This document shows, piece after piece, positions 22,880 to 34,770 of a DNA stretch of 64,000 bases; the first letter of the stretch is position 1; each line of letters begins with the position of its first letter. Origin of the DNA: Magicicada septendecula. Its lineage: Eukaryota > Arthropoda > Insecta > Hemiptera > Cicadidae. The notes beneath the pieces are model-generated. The model saw nothing but the letters and a program-made list of their open reading frames with translations. It was not told the origin of the DNA and ran no database searches. Position numbers and translations under genes: made by a program. Location of the stretch: contig CM068372.1 of the NCBI GenBank assembly GCA_034769895.1, positions 433,893,958 to 433,957,957 of the forward strand, read 5' to 3'.

Positions 22880-25792
22880 ATTACTCTCTTCGAAATCATA
22901 TGTTTACAGTCCATGTCAAATAAACATTGGTAATAATAACTTTGTGAGCATACAAAACTACCAATCATATTTTATGCTTTTACTGCGGTAGTATTCAAAC
23001 TGTTCTCAACATACATTACTGTCTAGAAACTGATCTTATGAAAACAAACTGTTTTTGCACATTTTATATGTGACAGGAAAACTGGCAGTAATGTCAAAAC
23101 TAAGAAGGCATATGCCAAGATATCTGTGAAAAATACGAAAGTAAAACTTGATATTTCACTACGTAAAATGTTTGCGGTATAAATTCCAAAACTATGAGAA
23201 TATAAGTAATAGAGAAAACAGTTACTGGAAAATAATTACTAGGTGCAGATAAACAAAAATGAATACAAAAAGTGAAATGTGGATGATAGGGGTCTACATA
23301 CAGTGCAACATGGTTTACAAATGTTGACATAAACTTTATTAGTCTGATTATCTGGCAAGAAACCGACGAGCAAAACGAACGTTCAATAAAATATGTTGGC
23401 AGTATTTAGCTGAACTTAATAAAAGTGAAATTATAACAGACGTAATTTTTGTATTACCATAGGTGGAACAGAAATTGAAATCGAGTGTATCCTGGCAGAC
23501 ACATAAATCAAGTAAGCAAGTTGGTACCCCATGCACCATGAAAACTGCCAATCACAAACAATAACTGCCAGTCTATTTCCATTGAAACGGAAAACTGTCA
23601 CACTCTTAATATACTGGCAGCGTTGCAGCTTTATAGACGTTTATTCTATTAGCAATTATAACTGGAAAAATTAAATCTGATGTTTTATTAACTTCACCAC
23701 AGAGAAATTGAATATAGACTTTAAAATCCTTTTTTAATTGCGTCCGTGATTCAGGTATAGATTATTGTGTATAGTTTGTTTTTCGGCTGCGAGGTTCTTA
23801 AACAATTTGTTCTAACGTAAGTTGTTGAACACTTGCAATTTCTTTTGTACCAAATTTTTTACAAAAATACCGTCTAACAACAGTTACCAAAAACAGAATT
23901 AAAATATTTTAATTTTTTGGTTTAATGGAATGCAAGGTTATTACACTTATTCATAATTATCAGTGTTATTGATAATTATTATAATTATTAAATATACTAT
24001 GTTTTTATTAATTAATTAAAGTGTTTTATGCATGTTATCGATTATTAACTATGAATTATATTTTACAGATATTTTAATAGGACTAAAAATAAGGATTTAG
24101 GGTGGAAAGGTACTTTCGTTTTTGCAAAACGTGTCACACATTCACACTATTTTAGCTTGTATAAAGCGGATTTTATAATATATTGATTATAGAATCAAAT
24201 ATTATGTTCTACTAATATAAATAACTAATAAATGTAACTGACAAAATACACCTAAAACATCGTTCTCCAGAACGCATCCTTTATAAAATTCATTTAAGTA
24301 TATAGACTTTACATACACACACAAGGGCGTGGGCAGACACACACACACACACACACACACACACCACACAACACGTGTTCGTGTGTACACGTTGGGAGAT
24401 ACTTTATTTAATGCATGTATAAGATGTCGTCTAATTATGTAACTTTGAATATGTTTCATTGATAATAATAGTAGTTTATATTTGAGTTAACTTTTAATAT
24501 ATAAACTGTAAGAAACAGTGTAATACACCACTAATTATTAAAGTAGTCTAACAAAAATCAATCTACAAATACATTTGATTTTTATTACACGTAGGAACAA
24601 CAATTTTGTAGACGAACACACACGGACGCGCGCGAGCGTTTTAGCAAGTCTTGTTTTATGTCGTTCCCGCTTAACAAACGCTAGGTATTTCTTGGCGAAG
24701 ATAAGTCTCAACCGTAAATGTAATTTGTTCTTTTGGCGTAGAATTTCTGCACACTGAAGCTTCTTAATTGCAAATGCAGGGAAATCACACAGTACATTTC
24801 GTAGTTCTAGTTCTCACATGCCTCCGTGCATCAAAGAAGCTTTTCGGACCAAATGATTACAGTAGGAAGAGTACCTGACCCGTTTCTCGAAGCAGGCCTT
24901 TGTATGAGTAATATGAATTTACAACATTATTTAATATTTTTCCGTTTTTATCAAGCCACCTGTAATAATAAATTCATTACTTTCTTATTGAAAATCTGAA
25001 ATTGCAATACCAACTCTACCTTGCCATTTCAAAGGAACAATAAATAGTTAACATTTTGTTATAAACTACTTCAGTAGAACATAACGAGGACACGAACACG
25101 CTTCTGTAATGTTTAATTTTACTCTTTATGATCACGTTTGAAAAGAAAAATGTAGGCCTACACATTGCTCAATGTACACATTTTGAATCGACAAGAGTCT
25201 TTTGATAAACTAATTTACTTAAACGAAATAGGCCTATACTCTTTATTTAGGAAAATGTAACAATTATAATAAGTCAGCAACAGATTTAATTTTTGTAGAA
25301 TTGTAGATGAAAGAGAAACTCCGTTTCAGTATAAATTGTTTAACACTTACTTATCGTGTAAATAAAACTCTATTATTTGAAAGAAAGTCATATTTGTCCC
25401 ACACCTGTAAAAGGCGTAGAAAAGAGACGACTGTACCACGTTTCAAAAGATACAATGACAAAATCTTAAGACAACTCTGAGGACCAACGGTATTCGTGTG
25501 TTTGTTTATTACAGTCGCTTTATCATTAACAGCATATATTATTTATCAGAATTTCCTCTTTGTTTGTCAATTTACGTAAGCCTATGTTCAAAATATACAA
25601 CCCATTGTAGTTAGTACTACCTCTTTTGTTGTTTAACTGACAGGGACTTCAAAAAATAGACTGTTCACGTCACGGCAATGCTAGTGGCATGAATTAAAAC
25701 TGTAGCTTCTTTTTATTAAAAGTTATTGCCCAAGTTTCCCCATGTAAACAGTTTCTTCATTGAATCTGGCAGTTGTTGAACATACTTGTTTC
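22880..25792. other. No gene recognised; (CA)n at 24337-24362
   Basis: AT-rich with one 26-bp AC microsatellite. A hairpin-forming AT-rich patch lies around 23950-23985. No coding motif was recognised in the short frames. Confidence 0.45.
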
Positions 25793-25930
25793 CACCGTTC
25801 CACCACAGTTAGGCAGAGTGAGTCATTGCCTAATGTGAGACGCTCGTTATACAAGGAAGCAATTGTGGCTAGCATTACTCCTGAACCACCTGTTATCCCA
25901 GGTTCACATTCCTACAGGGTAGGTAATATG
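25793..25930 (-). mobile_element. Truncated SINE body fragment
   Basis: Matches the body of the SINE at 1790-2086 through shared aggcagagt, tgcctaat, tacaaggaag and tgtggc(t/c)agca(t/c)tac, but lacks the tRNA-like head. It ends about 20 bp before the solo LTR at 25953. More diverged than the first copy, so older or from a different subfamily. Confidence 0.65.
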
Positions 25931-25952
25931 GAATTTGTAAAAACTATCTTAT

Positions 25953-26442
25953 TGTTACGACGGTCTACTTGATCGTCGTATGGTACAGTGGAAACAAAAT
26001 ACAAGACACCAATTAAGTCACTAATCACCAGCTTTAATTTTCGCAGTTATACAGTTCGTAATTAATAACACAGTCTCTTACAACAAATCAGATAAAAATT
26101 GTTCACACGCAAATAAATGTCAACTAATATTAAAACACAATTGTATTACAATATACCGCCGGATTATAAATCACAGCACTTCACTATTAACCATTTGTAC
26201 GCACAGAGCAATATCGCAACTAATACTGAATACTAAGGCCGCTGCCGCCTGTATTTATACCCCCGCTCACAGACGACAACATTCCTACCTACGCATTATC
26301 TCTACTACGGCCCTGACACAGTGCGTGCTGCTTCTGGTACAGTCTAGCAAATGCGCCGACAATCACGTATGCCACAAACATTAGAGCGAGATTCTTCTGG
26401 AACATTCGATAAACACGTAGATTGTTCTGTAATTTCGTAACA
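25953..26442 (-). mobile_element. Solo LTR, copy 2
   Basis: 490 bp with TGTTACGA...TCGTAACA ends and an exact 4-bp duplication TTAT on both sides (25949-25952 and 26443-26446). A minus-strand TATA box lies in ggtataaataca, and a GC-rich stretch precedes it in plus coordinates. The 4-bp duplication fits Ty3/Gypsy-type integration. It is the same family as 22401-22875. No internal region remains. Confidence 0.8.
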
Positions 26443-26446
26443 TTAT

Positions 26447-29400
26447 TTTAATGGTACGAACGGTGGTTAATTTTAATTATGAAAATGGCTGTACCCAGAC
26501 GATACGTTTAAAGGTAGTGAAGGTTATGTAGTTTTGCGTTGCCTATTGATAGAATATTATAAAAATATAATATCACCATTATTAACTCCAACAATTTTTG
26601 TCTACAACAATTTACTATTTCACTCATTTACTGTCAAGAATCGACACACATTAATATTCTTTAAGCAGAATATTGTGTATGTTCAGGAATATTAACGAGC
26701 CAAGACAGTCTTGCTTGGTATTTACTCATCACTTAACTCAAAAATAAGTCTACATATTCATAACGTCAGACACAGTAATACCTTGTATACATTTTAAAGG
26801 AATGTATTAATAACTAATTAAATTTCAATTGCATGTTTCATAAATCTTTTCCTGGATAATAACAAGCGTGCTTTATATCATTAAAATAAAATGGTGCAAA
26901 GTATCAACAATTGAAACAGCGACGACTGTTGCATGAACTCGGAGTCAACGAGTCTGAGATACAGATATGATTTCCTGGATACCAAGCATCGGATTTAGGT
27001 GTAAAGAGCCTTTGTAATCTTAAATATTAAGTAATTTAGGAAACCATGAAAGAAGCGACTAGAATTCTGTGGAATCTCGACTAAATAAATTATTTAGGCC
27101 TATATATGAGAACGTGTAAAATAAAGTATGTCGGTTAATTTTAAAATTATTTCTTGCACTAGAACGACAAGTGTATTACAGGATGAATTATGTCAACATC
27201 AAAAATATTTTATGTGCTTTACCTTCATTATTTATAATCAAACGATATGCAGAATGTCATTATTTAATAAACATATTTATAAACTGATACAACAATAACA
27301 CATGTTTTTAAGCCTGGCAAAGATGTAGAGGGATAAAGTGGTCTTTAATATAAGAAACTTGTTTAACAAAATGTAGATAAACCTACCTGAATTAACATTC
27401 AAACGTCAAGTCATAATGGAAAATATTTTATATATTCAATATCAATTTGACTTATTTTATATTATCAAACGAAAATTGGTTTCTCTGCCGCAATTAATGT
27501 GTAGGTAATACTCTGTACAGGAATTGCCATTGTATCATTTTACAAACAACGGAAGTACAGAATAATGGAAAGCTGATAACCTTTGCTGTGAGTTGCGACA
27601 TCTGGTTTGGTCGGGATGTGTGAAGTCAACGCAACCCATCTTTAGCTTGGACAGAAGCCTGATTACGGCAATATCCAGCATATAGGTTTAATAAACTGTC
27701 ATTAATAGAACGTGTAAGTTTATATGGGTGTTTGTATTTTATGTTTGGAACAATTAGCTAACCTTGTATTCTGATATCAGTTAATCGAAAGCCCCAGCTC
27801 TATTACTACTTAACGTTTAGCATTTGCTGTGGTTGTGTTTGCCAGTACAAAGTAATAATTTTATAAAACAGAATAGCTTAAATTTACAGTTGTTTACTGG
27901 TATCTCAAAATTAGGTTGTTACAAAATGATCGTTGTATCATTGTTATGAAGAGTTGTGAAAGTGAAGCTAAATATTTAAATGTGAATCTGCTGTGTAAGT
28001 AGCAAAATGACAGTAACTTCAATGCCAAACGTAATCATTGTATTTCCTTGAAATTTCCAGCAGGTGTTAGTTCTTGACTTGTGATCAACACGTACCGCCT
28101 ACTAAAATTTCTCTAGTGGTTCATGTTAAAATACGTCTAGTGGTCAAATAAACAGAACGAAAGACGAGAAAATATCAATACAGGTTCCATTAGTCAATAC
28201 GTTTAATGGTGAACAGTGTTATCAGTAACTATACAAGCATCCTTTGCAAAGGATTGATAGTTTTCTCTAGTTTAGTTGCAAATATTATTATTCACTGTGG
28301 TAGTCTGATTCGGTGTTGACAGACTGTTATTTTCACGCCGCTATCTCGCTGCGCTTACGTCAGGCATTCTACATAAGCCTTAATCCGACTTTGCTTACTC
28401 CTATAGGTAAATAAACGGTGGGGAGATACACCAAAAATATTACGAAACATATAATACCGTAAGAATACTATTCTCTACCCCTCATAGAAGCAGTTAATTT
28501 AACGCTGAATTTATTGCGAAAAATGTGTCCCGAATTGAAGGAATAAGCTAGGCATAAAATATCTTAAGCTAGACTTAACGGCATACGTGAATATGAGAAC
28601 ATTAATTGACACAGCAATTATTATCTTAAAATATATATAATAAATTTTTTTTTTAATTTTTAGTGTAAAATAAACAGTTTATTGGATAATGTGCATCGGT
28701 TCTCACGTTCTTTTACACTCCCTGTGTTGTAAGTAGAAAAATCAATAATAATGTTTGTTAATTATACTTAAAACATTGATACAAGAGGCACGGGAGAAAC
28801 GTATACATCCACTGTTTACGTGCTAAATTTTGCTTGTTGCTTACTGCTTAGAAATCTAATTCAATATTCTTTTGTGTACACTTGTGTAACGTACATGGCT
28901 TTGTTACTAATATGTGCTGTCCAACGTGTTAGATTTCGAAAATGTCATTCCACTGACGTTTCATCAACACATTGCACCTCTTCCCAGTGATAGATTGTAC
29001 TGTATAACATAATAATAAATAATATCAAGAAACTGTAACTATTCATGATTTAATTTACAGTGGCAGTCCGCAAATATTTTCAAGAATATTTTCTCCACGT
29101 TTCTTATAATATTGTTTTGTTAAAACGTTGCTTCTGCTAATTTCTAGACTTATAAAATTCGTGTATCGGCTGCGGAGTATAATTATTAGAAAATACATGC
29201 CAATAATATTTTCATACAAATTTTTATCTGATATTAATTTTAGTCAGTCGTTGACAAACGAATGTCAAATATTAATTTTTGTCACGTAGTGTGTATATAT
29301 TTATACTATTAACTATAGTAGTATACTATAAATAAAGTGTGTATATGTTTTATTCTTTTAAGTGGGTACGCATACGTAAGTAAACAGCCGTGGCGTTTTT

Positions 29401-29999
29401 CTTACTAGCTTTACTGCTCAACAATAAATATAATACGAAAATATAAATCTTTAATAATAAACTTTCATAGTAGGAATATTAAAACTATTTGAGAAAAATA
29501 GATGAAAACATGTCACAAGATATGTGTTCGCTAAAGTATTCTGTATGTTAGATTGATGTAGGCCTATATATTACATAGACGAAATATGGCTGCTTGAAGA
29601 CTTCTCAAGTAGAAAGGGAGTCTGTCTGCTAAGATTAAGACGTTTTCCACAAAATTGCGTTGTGACGCTTAATCGTTACGTTTCACAATACGTGACGCTC
29701 TTACATTCCACATATACGACGCGGTGACTTGCAAAGAATTTCATCTTGTCACTTATGGAGAGACGATTTATAAAAGTACTTGGTGTCATCAATCGTAAAA
29801 CTGACAAAACGGCACAAACCCACAAAGACGGATGGTAACTGTCTGTATGTTATTACCTCTGTACTGAAGGTAATAAAAACGTTTAATCGTTTAAGGCAAA
29901 TTATTGCTATCTTTACAATTATATTTAAATAACAGTAAATAATTAAATTTATTTAATTATATATTTAATTTATATATATATATATTACAACGGTACAAA
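26447..29999. other. Long AT-rich stretch, no gene recognised
   Basis: No coding motif. A TATAAAAG string at 29769-29776 is followed by no convincing initiator. (TA)n occurs near 29965-29985. Confidence 0.45.
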
Positions 30000-31300
30000 T
30001 TACCAATTTAAATTTATTTTAAATTGTGTAGCCCCACGCTTTTGGGGACAATTTATATACAACGGTATAAAAATTGTGCATACAGGTTGCAAATACAAAT
30101 TTATTTGTGTTTGAGGAGCCCCACGTTTTTGGGAGGTCAAAATTTTATAACGCTACAAATTGATATTTATTTAATGTAATTGAAATGTGTGTGTTATATA
30201 TAACATAACAAATTCAATTTAATTTATTGAATTGATTTCATGGGTGTAATCGTAATAAGAAGATGATACGTTATTTAAGTTTAAAATTGTCCCATAATTT
30301 ATTTAGTAAACAAAATCTTTCATATCGCATTTTAAACATTGACTCATTATTATATCGTTTGTTCGAAGTTTTCGTACACAACCTATTGCTAACAAATTAG
30401 ATACACAAGTTATACACAAATCTTATTATCTAATTTTAATTACTTTAAAATATTTATTTTGGTCTCGGCTTACTCATTGTGTGCTCATCTTTTTGCAATT
30501 GCTGGTTCATTATCTTCAAAAATGAATTTACTTCTATTCACATTTCTTTTATATTACTTTGTTTTAACTTTCTACTGCATACGCATTCTCCTTTATCATC
30601 AAAGACTTTACTAATTACGTTAATTCAAAATTTAAATATTTTTTTTATCGTATACGTTATTAATTACTAAATTTGATACAAGAAATATTATTATAATTTT
30701 TATTCTGCTTTTACTTTTATGTATAATTTATTTATTTTAATGCTGGTTGAATGTCTTTCACTCCAACTTTAATTAGTGTCTTTCAAATGTCTATAATTAC
30801 AATGGTTTTGTATCACCTCGTTTGACGTGGTTATTCATCTGTACGTCATCTTTCTGGTCCTCTGGTCGTGTCCTCCGTGTCCTTCTGGTCCTCTGGACGT
30901 GTTCTCCGTGTCCTTCTGGTCCTGTCCTCCGTGTCCTTCTGGTCCTCTTGTCGGATCCTCCGTGTCCTTTTTGTCCTCTGATCGTGTCCTCCTGTATGTG
31001 TTGATTAATAGTCGTCTCGTCTCACGTCATATGCTGCCGGTTTGTCCATAGACCTCATCGGATGTATTCTGCGGCTCTGGTTGGACATCTAGTTTTTATC
31101 TTGTGACTCTCACTATAGATGTGAATTGGCGTCGTCGACTGACATAGCCTCCTGCGACAACGGTTGAATCGAGAAGAAGAAACTTTTTTAGCGCGACCTG
31201 GTATTTATAGTCAGGTCGTGCAAAAATTCCTGTCTGAACAACATTTGACCTGTCAAATTCTGTCGAGCGTCACTTTCCCCACTCTGGTTCAAGTCACAAT
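30000..31300 (-). mobile_element. LTR-like element fossil, copy B
   Basis: On the minus strand a TATAAATACC box (near 31190-31200) is followed by a leader with ggctatgtcag, a purine-rich 31-bp minisatellite, then ggtgatacaaaacc, matching copy A at 20275-20650. Farther on, two degenerate copies of a string ending in cgtggggct (near 30110-30135 and 30030-30050) resemble the primer-binding-site region that follows the 5' LTR in Gypsy-like elements. This suggests an LTR end near 30145. The outer end was not found and no coding region follows. Old and broken. Confidence 0.4.
30853..30990 (-). repeat. 31-bp minisatellite in the copy B leader
   Basis: About five head-to-tail units, with one shorter unit. 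On the minus strand the unit reads as purine-rich aggacacggagga plus gaggaccag. The overlapping plus-strand frames rich in Pro, Ser, Cys and Leu come from this repeat and are not genes. Confidence 0.9.
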
Positions 31301-33834
31301 TTTCGCCTATCTTCGCGAATTACGAAGTTTGTTTCACATCACTCGATGCTAAATCGATCATTAATTTTTATGTGATTACTATACGTAAATTGCACTTCTT
31401 TATGGTACTCACAAAAAGAGATATTCATTTTTTGCGTATAGTAATTGCACTTTTCGTCACATCGATACGGTTTTTTAACACTTTATTCACCTATAATTTC
31501 TATACACTTTGGTGTCTTTTGTTTTATCCTATCGTACATAGTTTTCTTATAATTAAAATAAACATACAACTATTCTACTTGAAAAGGTTTGGTTATATTT
31601 CAGGAACGGACAGGTTTCACACACACCAACAAAATACGCGCGTACACAACGCTAGCGACAGGTGTGTCGAAAATGCATGTCCATGCATGAATTCTGCGCT
31701 CCCTATTTTTACTACGATCCAGCTTATGCAATCTGAATCATGTTTATTAATTCATATTTATTTATTTTTATTATTTATTTCATTTATTTTGGCAATGCAC
31801 AGTACCGTTAATGTTTGTACTGTTGCAATATCTAAGTAAATAATGCCGTTGTGTAAATATATTTCAAATATATGAGTGGGAAAAACTTTCTACTATACTA
31901 GTTCCATATTCACATACTCTTCTAAGTAAAATGCTGCTGAACACATTAAATTTAGCGGTTTGTTATGATAAAGTAATTTAGTTTATATTTTGTTTCTACA
32001 AGCGTTTTTTGAAACCATACGATTCAAAATTAATCTAACCTCATAAAACCAATTAACAATGTAGATATTGTTAATTACGGCACTTATAATTAGTCTAAAA
32101 AGGTTTTAGTGGAGCATGTTTGAACGGGAAATAGAGATGCATGTGACCAGGTTGTTTGGAAGAACATTTTAACAAATTACATGCCTCTTGGGTAGCAAAA
32201 GTAAAAGAAACACAAAAAATTATAAATTAGCAATCACAGTGTCAAGTATTAAATTAAGTAAGAACACCTTCTCATACACAAGTTTCCATTCAAACGTTTT
32301 ATATTACATTTTGTAAGTTCAAAAGAATTATCAGATAATATTCTTTCAAAGTAATGAGTAACAATTACATAAAGTACTTCAGTCTTGTTATGGGTTTCAG
32401 AAAGTTAGGAACATGTATAAAGTTAATATTCACCGTTCTGTTATAACCTTTTGATCATTCCTGAATTCTTCTGTTGGACTGACCAGTCGTCCGTGGATAC
32501 TTCTTCTGCGACTGAGGCTAGTCGGTGCAGTATTGTTCGAAGGCATTCACGATATTACTCTAGATTTTTATGTTTTAATAAAGCAATGTTCCTGTCTCTA
32601 CAGAATACGGTACGTAGACCTGTCTTATGTATTTTGAATAATCAGCTGATCCTGTCTATTGTTTCTTTGGTATGTGACACTATGATCCTCTTGTCTGTAT
32701 TTGTCTGATAAAGTACCCGAGTACCCATTCTAATGAAAAGCCTGTTCGAATGTGAACGTTCTTTAGCGATATTGTTGCAGTTGATAAGGACGATTATCGT
32801 GTTGAACAAGGAATTTTAAAAGGATCGCAATGGATCCCAGCAGCTGTGTAAGGTTTTACAAACACCTTAATATATTGTGATTGTGTTTGTGCTTTCCAGT
32901 TATGTTCAACGGACTTACTGAATAAGTATCAGTTCTTTTTTATATAATTCTTCTGTATTTGTGTTTAATTTTGTAGGTGGTGTTGGTTTATTTTTTGACA
33001 GTTCGCGTTCATTAATGAAGGAGTCTCGGGTAGGCTTAAGTTTGTAATTAATGTAGTAGTTTAACTTACACCAGAAGACTAACACAGATTATTTAGTGAA
33101 CAGAACGTTGTGTTGTAAATTGTACGGTGGTAGCTGTCCTACTTTCTGATAATCTTCACGTAGCATCAAAGGTTTTGTTCAAACTAATCCAATAAGGCGG
33201 CAAAATCAATTATAATAGAAGCGCTGGAAAAGTAGGGCGCAATTTATAAAATAATATTTTGACAACTGTTATAGAATTTTAATACGTTGTTTGTTATATC
33301 TTTCAATTTCGTAACACTCTGCAAGTTTATTAGAGTTGTGAAGCGGATAATGCATTTGTTGTTGACGTATTTAAGTTATTTTGTGTTTAGCAAAACAAAC
33401 TTTTTCTTCTGGTTTGTGTAGAGAATACAAAATAACTCCTTCTTCTGGTCTCCATTCTAATATTGTAGGACATGAATTGTATTTTTTAATAAAAAAACAG
33501 GATTTATAACCATTCAGCTACTTTATCAAATAACATAAATTTATCTTCCCATACACTCTTATCTAGTAATTCGTAAACAACGTTTAAGCACAATAATATC
33601 CAAATTTAATAAAATATTCACACTATAATTTAAAAAAAAACATGAAACAACCGAATCTCACACACTAAATATTACGTTAAGTAAATTATATTATAATTAG
33701 TACAGTATTAGTGATATTAATAAAAGTTATCGATTTTAATGAAATCAGAAATGCAGTCTGTTAATGTTATAAATATATCAAAAACACAGAACGAAGTGTG
33801 TTATTCTTACTATGAAATTTATAAACACAAAAAT
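31301..33834. other. No gene recognised
   Basis: Includes the longest open frame outside the LTR array (155 codons, 31372-31839, plus). It is low-complexity, rich in Phe, Leu and Ile, and lies just upstream of the copy B promoter on the other strand. An 85-codon frame (32451-32708) is also unrecognised. Confidence 0.4.
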
Positions 33835-33843
33835 TTAATTAAG

Positions 33844-34021
33844 ATAAACAGAAAAATAACATGTTGCATACCACTATAGAAAAAAATCCGGATCCAGAAT
33901 TTTTTCTCAGATCGTTCAGGCTTGATAAGCTGGTAAAGCTTGAAAGCGCTAATCGGGAAATTTGTCTATAGTAGTATCGAACAGTGTTATTTCTGTTTGT
34001 GATTACAACAATTAACACAAC
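33844..34021. mobile_element. Diverged relative of the palindromic hammerhead-like element
   Basis: Shares with 12265-12507 the outer strings cac(t)atag and tctgtttgtgatta, and acacaactt at the right end. It also shares a core on the plus strand with cttgataagct, ggta, aagctt, GAAAGCGCTA and atcggg (about 33919-33957). The arms are much less similar to each other than in the first copy, so it is older. Nine-base ttaattaag strings sit near both ends (from about 33835 and 34022), a possible but AT-rich target duplication. Confidence 0.55.
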
Positions 34022-34261
34022 TTAATTAAGTAAATATTTAAGACAAGTTGAAGACTTAGTATACTTTATGTTCTTCTAATAACACGACTCAAAATTATAC
34101 TTATTATAACATCTAAAGTAATTTAAAATCTAATATAGGCCTACCATAATATAATTAATAAATATCAATACCAGTTTATAAATAACAGTACAATAATAAT
34201 AATACTAATAGTAATAATAACAAAAAATAATAATGTATAGTATACATTAATCACAGTAATC

Positions 34262-34770
34262 ATCATCACCATCTTCAAGGATTAAACCAAGGATGGTTTG
34301 TCTAAAATAGGCAAAAATTACAGCTGGTCACTCCAGTGCTTCCTCGGACGTCCCACACCTCTCCGTTCCCTTGCCTTATAGTTCCACAGTTTTTTTCGGG
34401 GATGCGGCAGTCATCCATTCCGCAAAGATGTTCCCACCAATTCAGCCGATTCTGGGCGATCCTGTCGAGTGTACTCATAATATTCAGTTCCTGCCGTATA
34501 TCTCTGTTTCTTCTATGATCGTGGAGAGTATACGCTGCCACGTGCCTGAGAAATCTCATTTCAGCCACTTGGATGCGACTGGCCTGGCCTTTCGTTAAAG
34601 TCTAAATACTCAGACCCATAAAGAAGTGTGGGAAGAGCCATCACCTTGTAGAATTTTAGGCGTGTTCCTTTACTTGCTGACTTAAGAATTCAACTGATAG
34701 TCCTGCACATAAGGTTGAACTTATCCAACTTATTCACAACGTCGTTGTTTGCATTATAAGACACACTGTA
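34262..34770 (-). pseudogene. Non-LTR retrotransposon (LINE) fragment, end of the reverse transcriptase ORF
   Basis: The minus-strand reading gives (K)ALPTLLYGSE-like, then AEMRFLRHVAAYTLHDHRRN, DIRQELNIMSTLDRIAQNRL and NWWEHLCGMDD. This is the conserved region after the reverse transcriptase domain in a very common insect LINE group (LLYGSExW ... AEMRFLRxVxGxT ... NDDIRxEL). The 3' end runs into a GATGAT-like tail. 5' truncation is typical of target-primed retroposition. Frame changes show it is dead. I cannot decide the clade by eye. Confidence 0.8.

Noticed and set aside
29769-29776. TATAAAAG promoter
   Set aside because: No initiator at the right distance and no matching transcript features.
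31372-31839. 155-codon plus-strand open frame
   Set aside because: Rich in Phe, Leu and Ile with no known domain, sits in AT-rich sequence upstream of a minus-strand element promoter. A chance frame is more likely than a gene.
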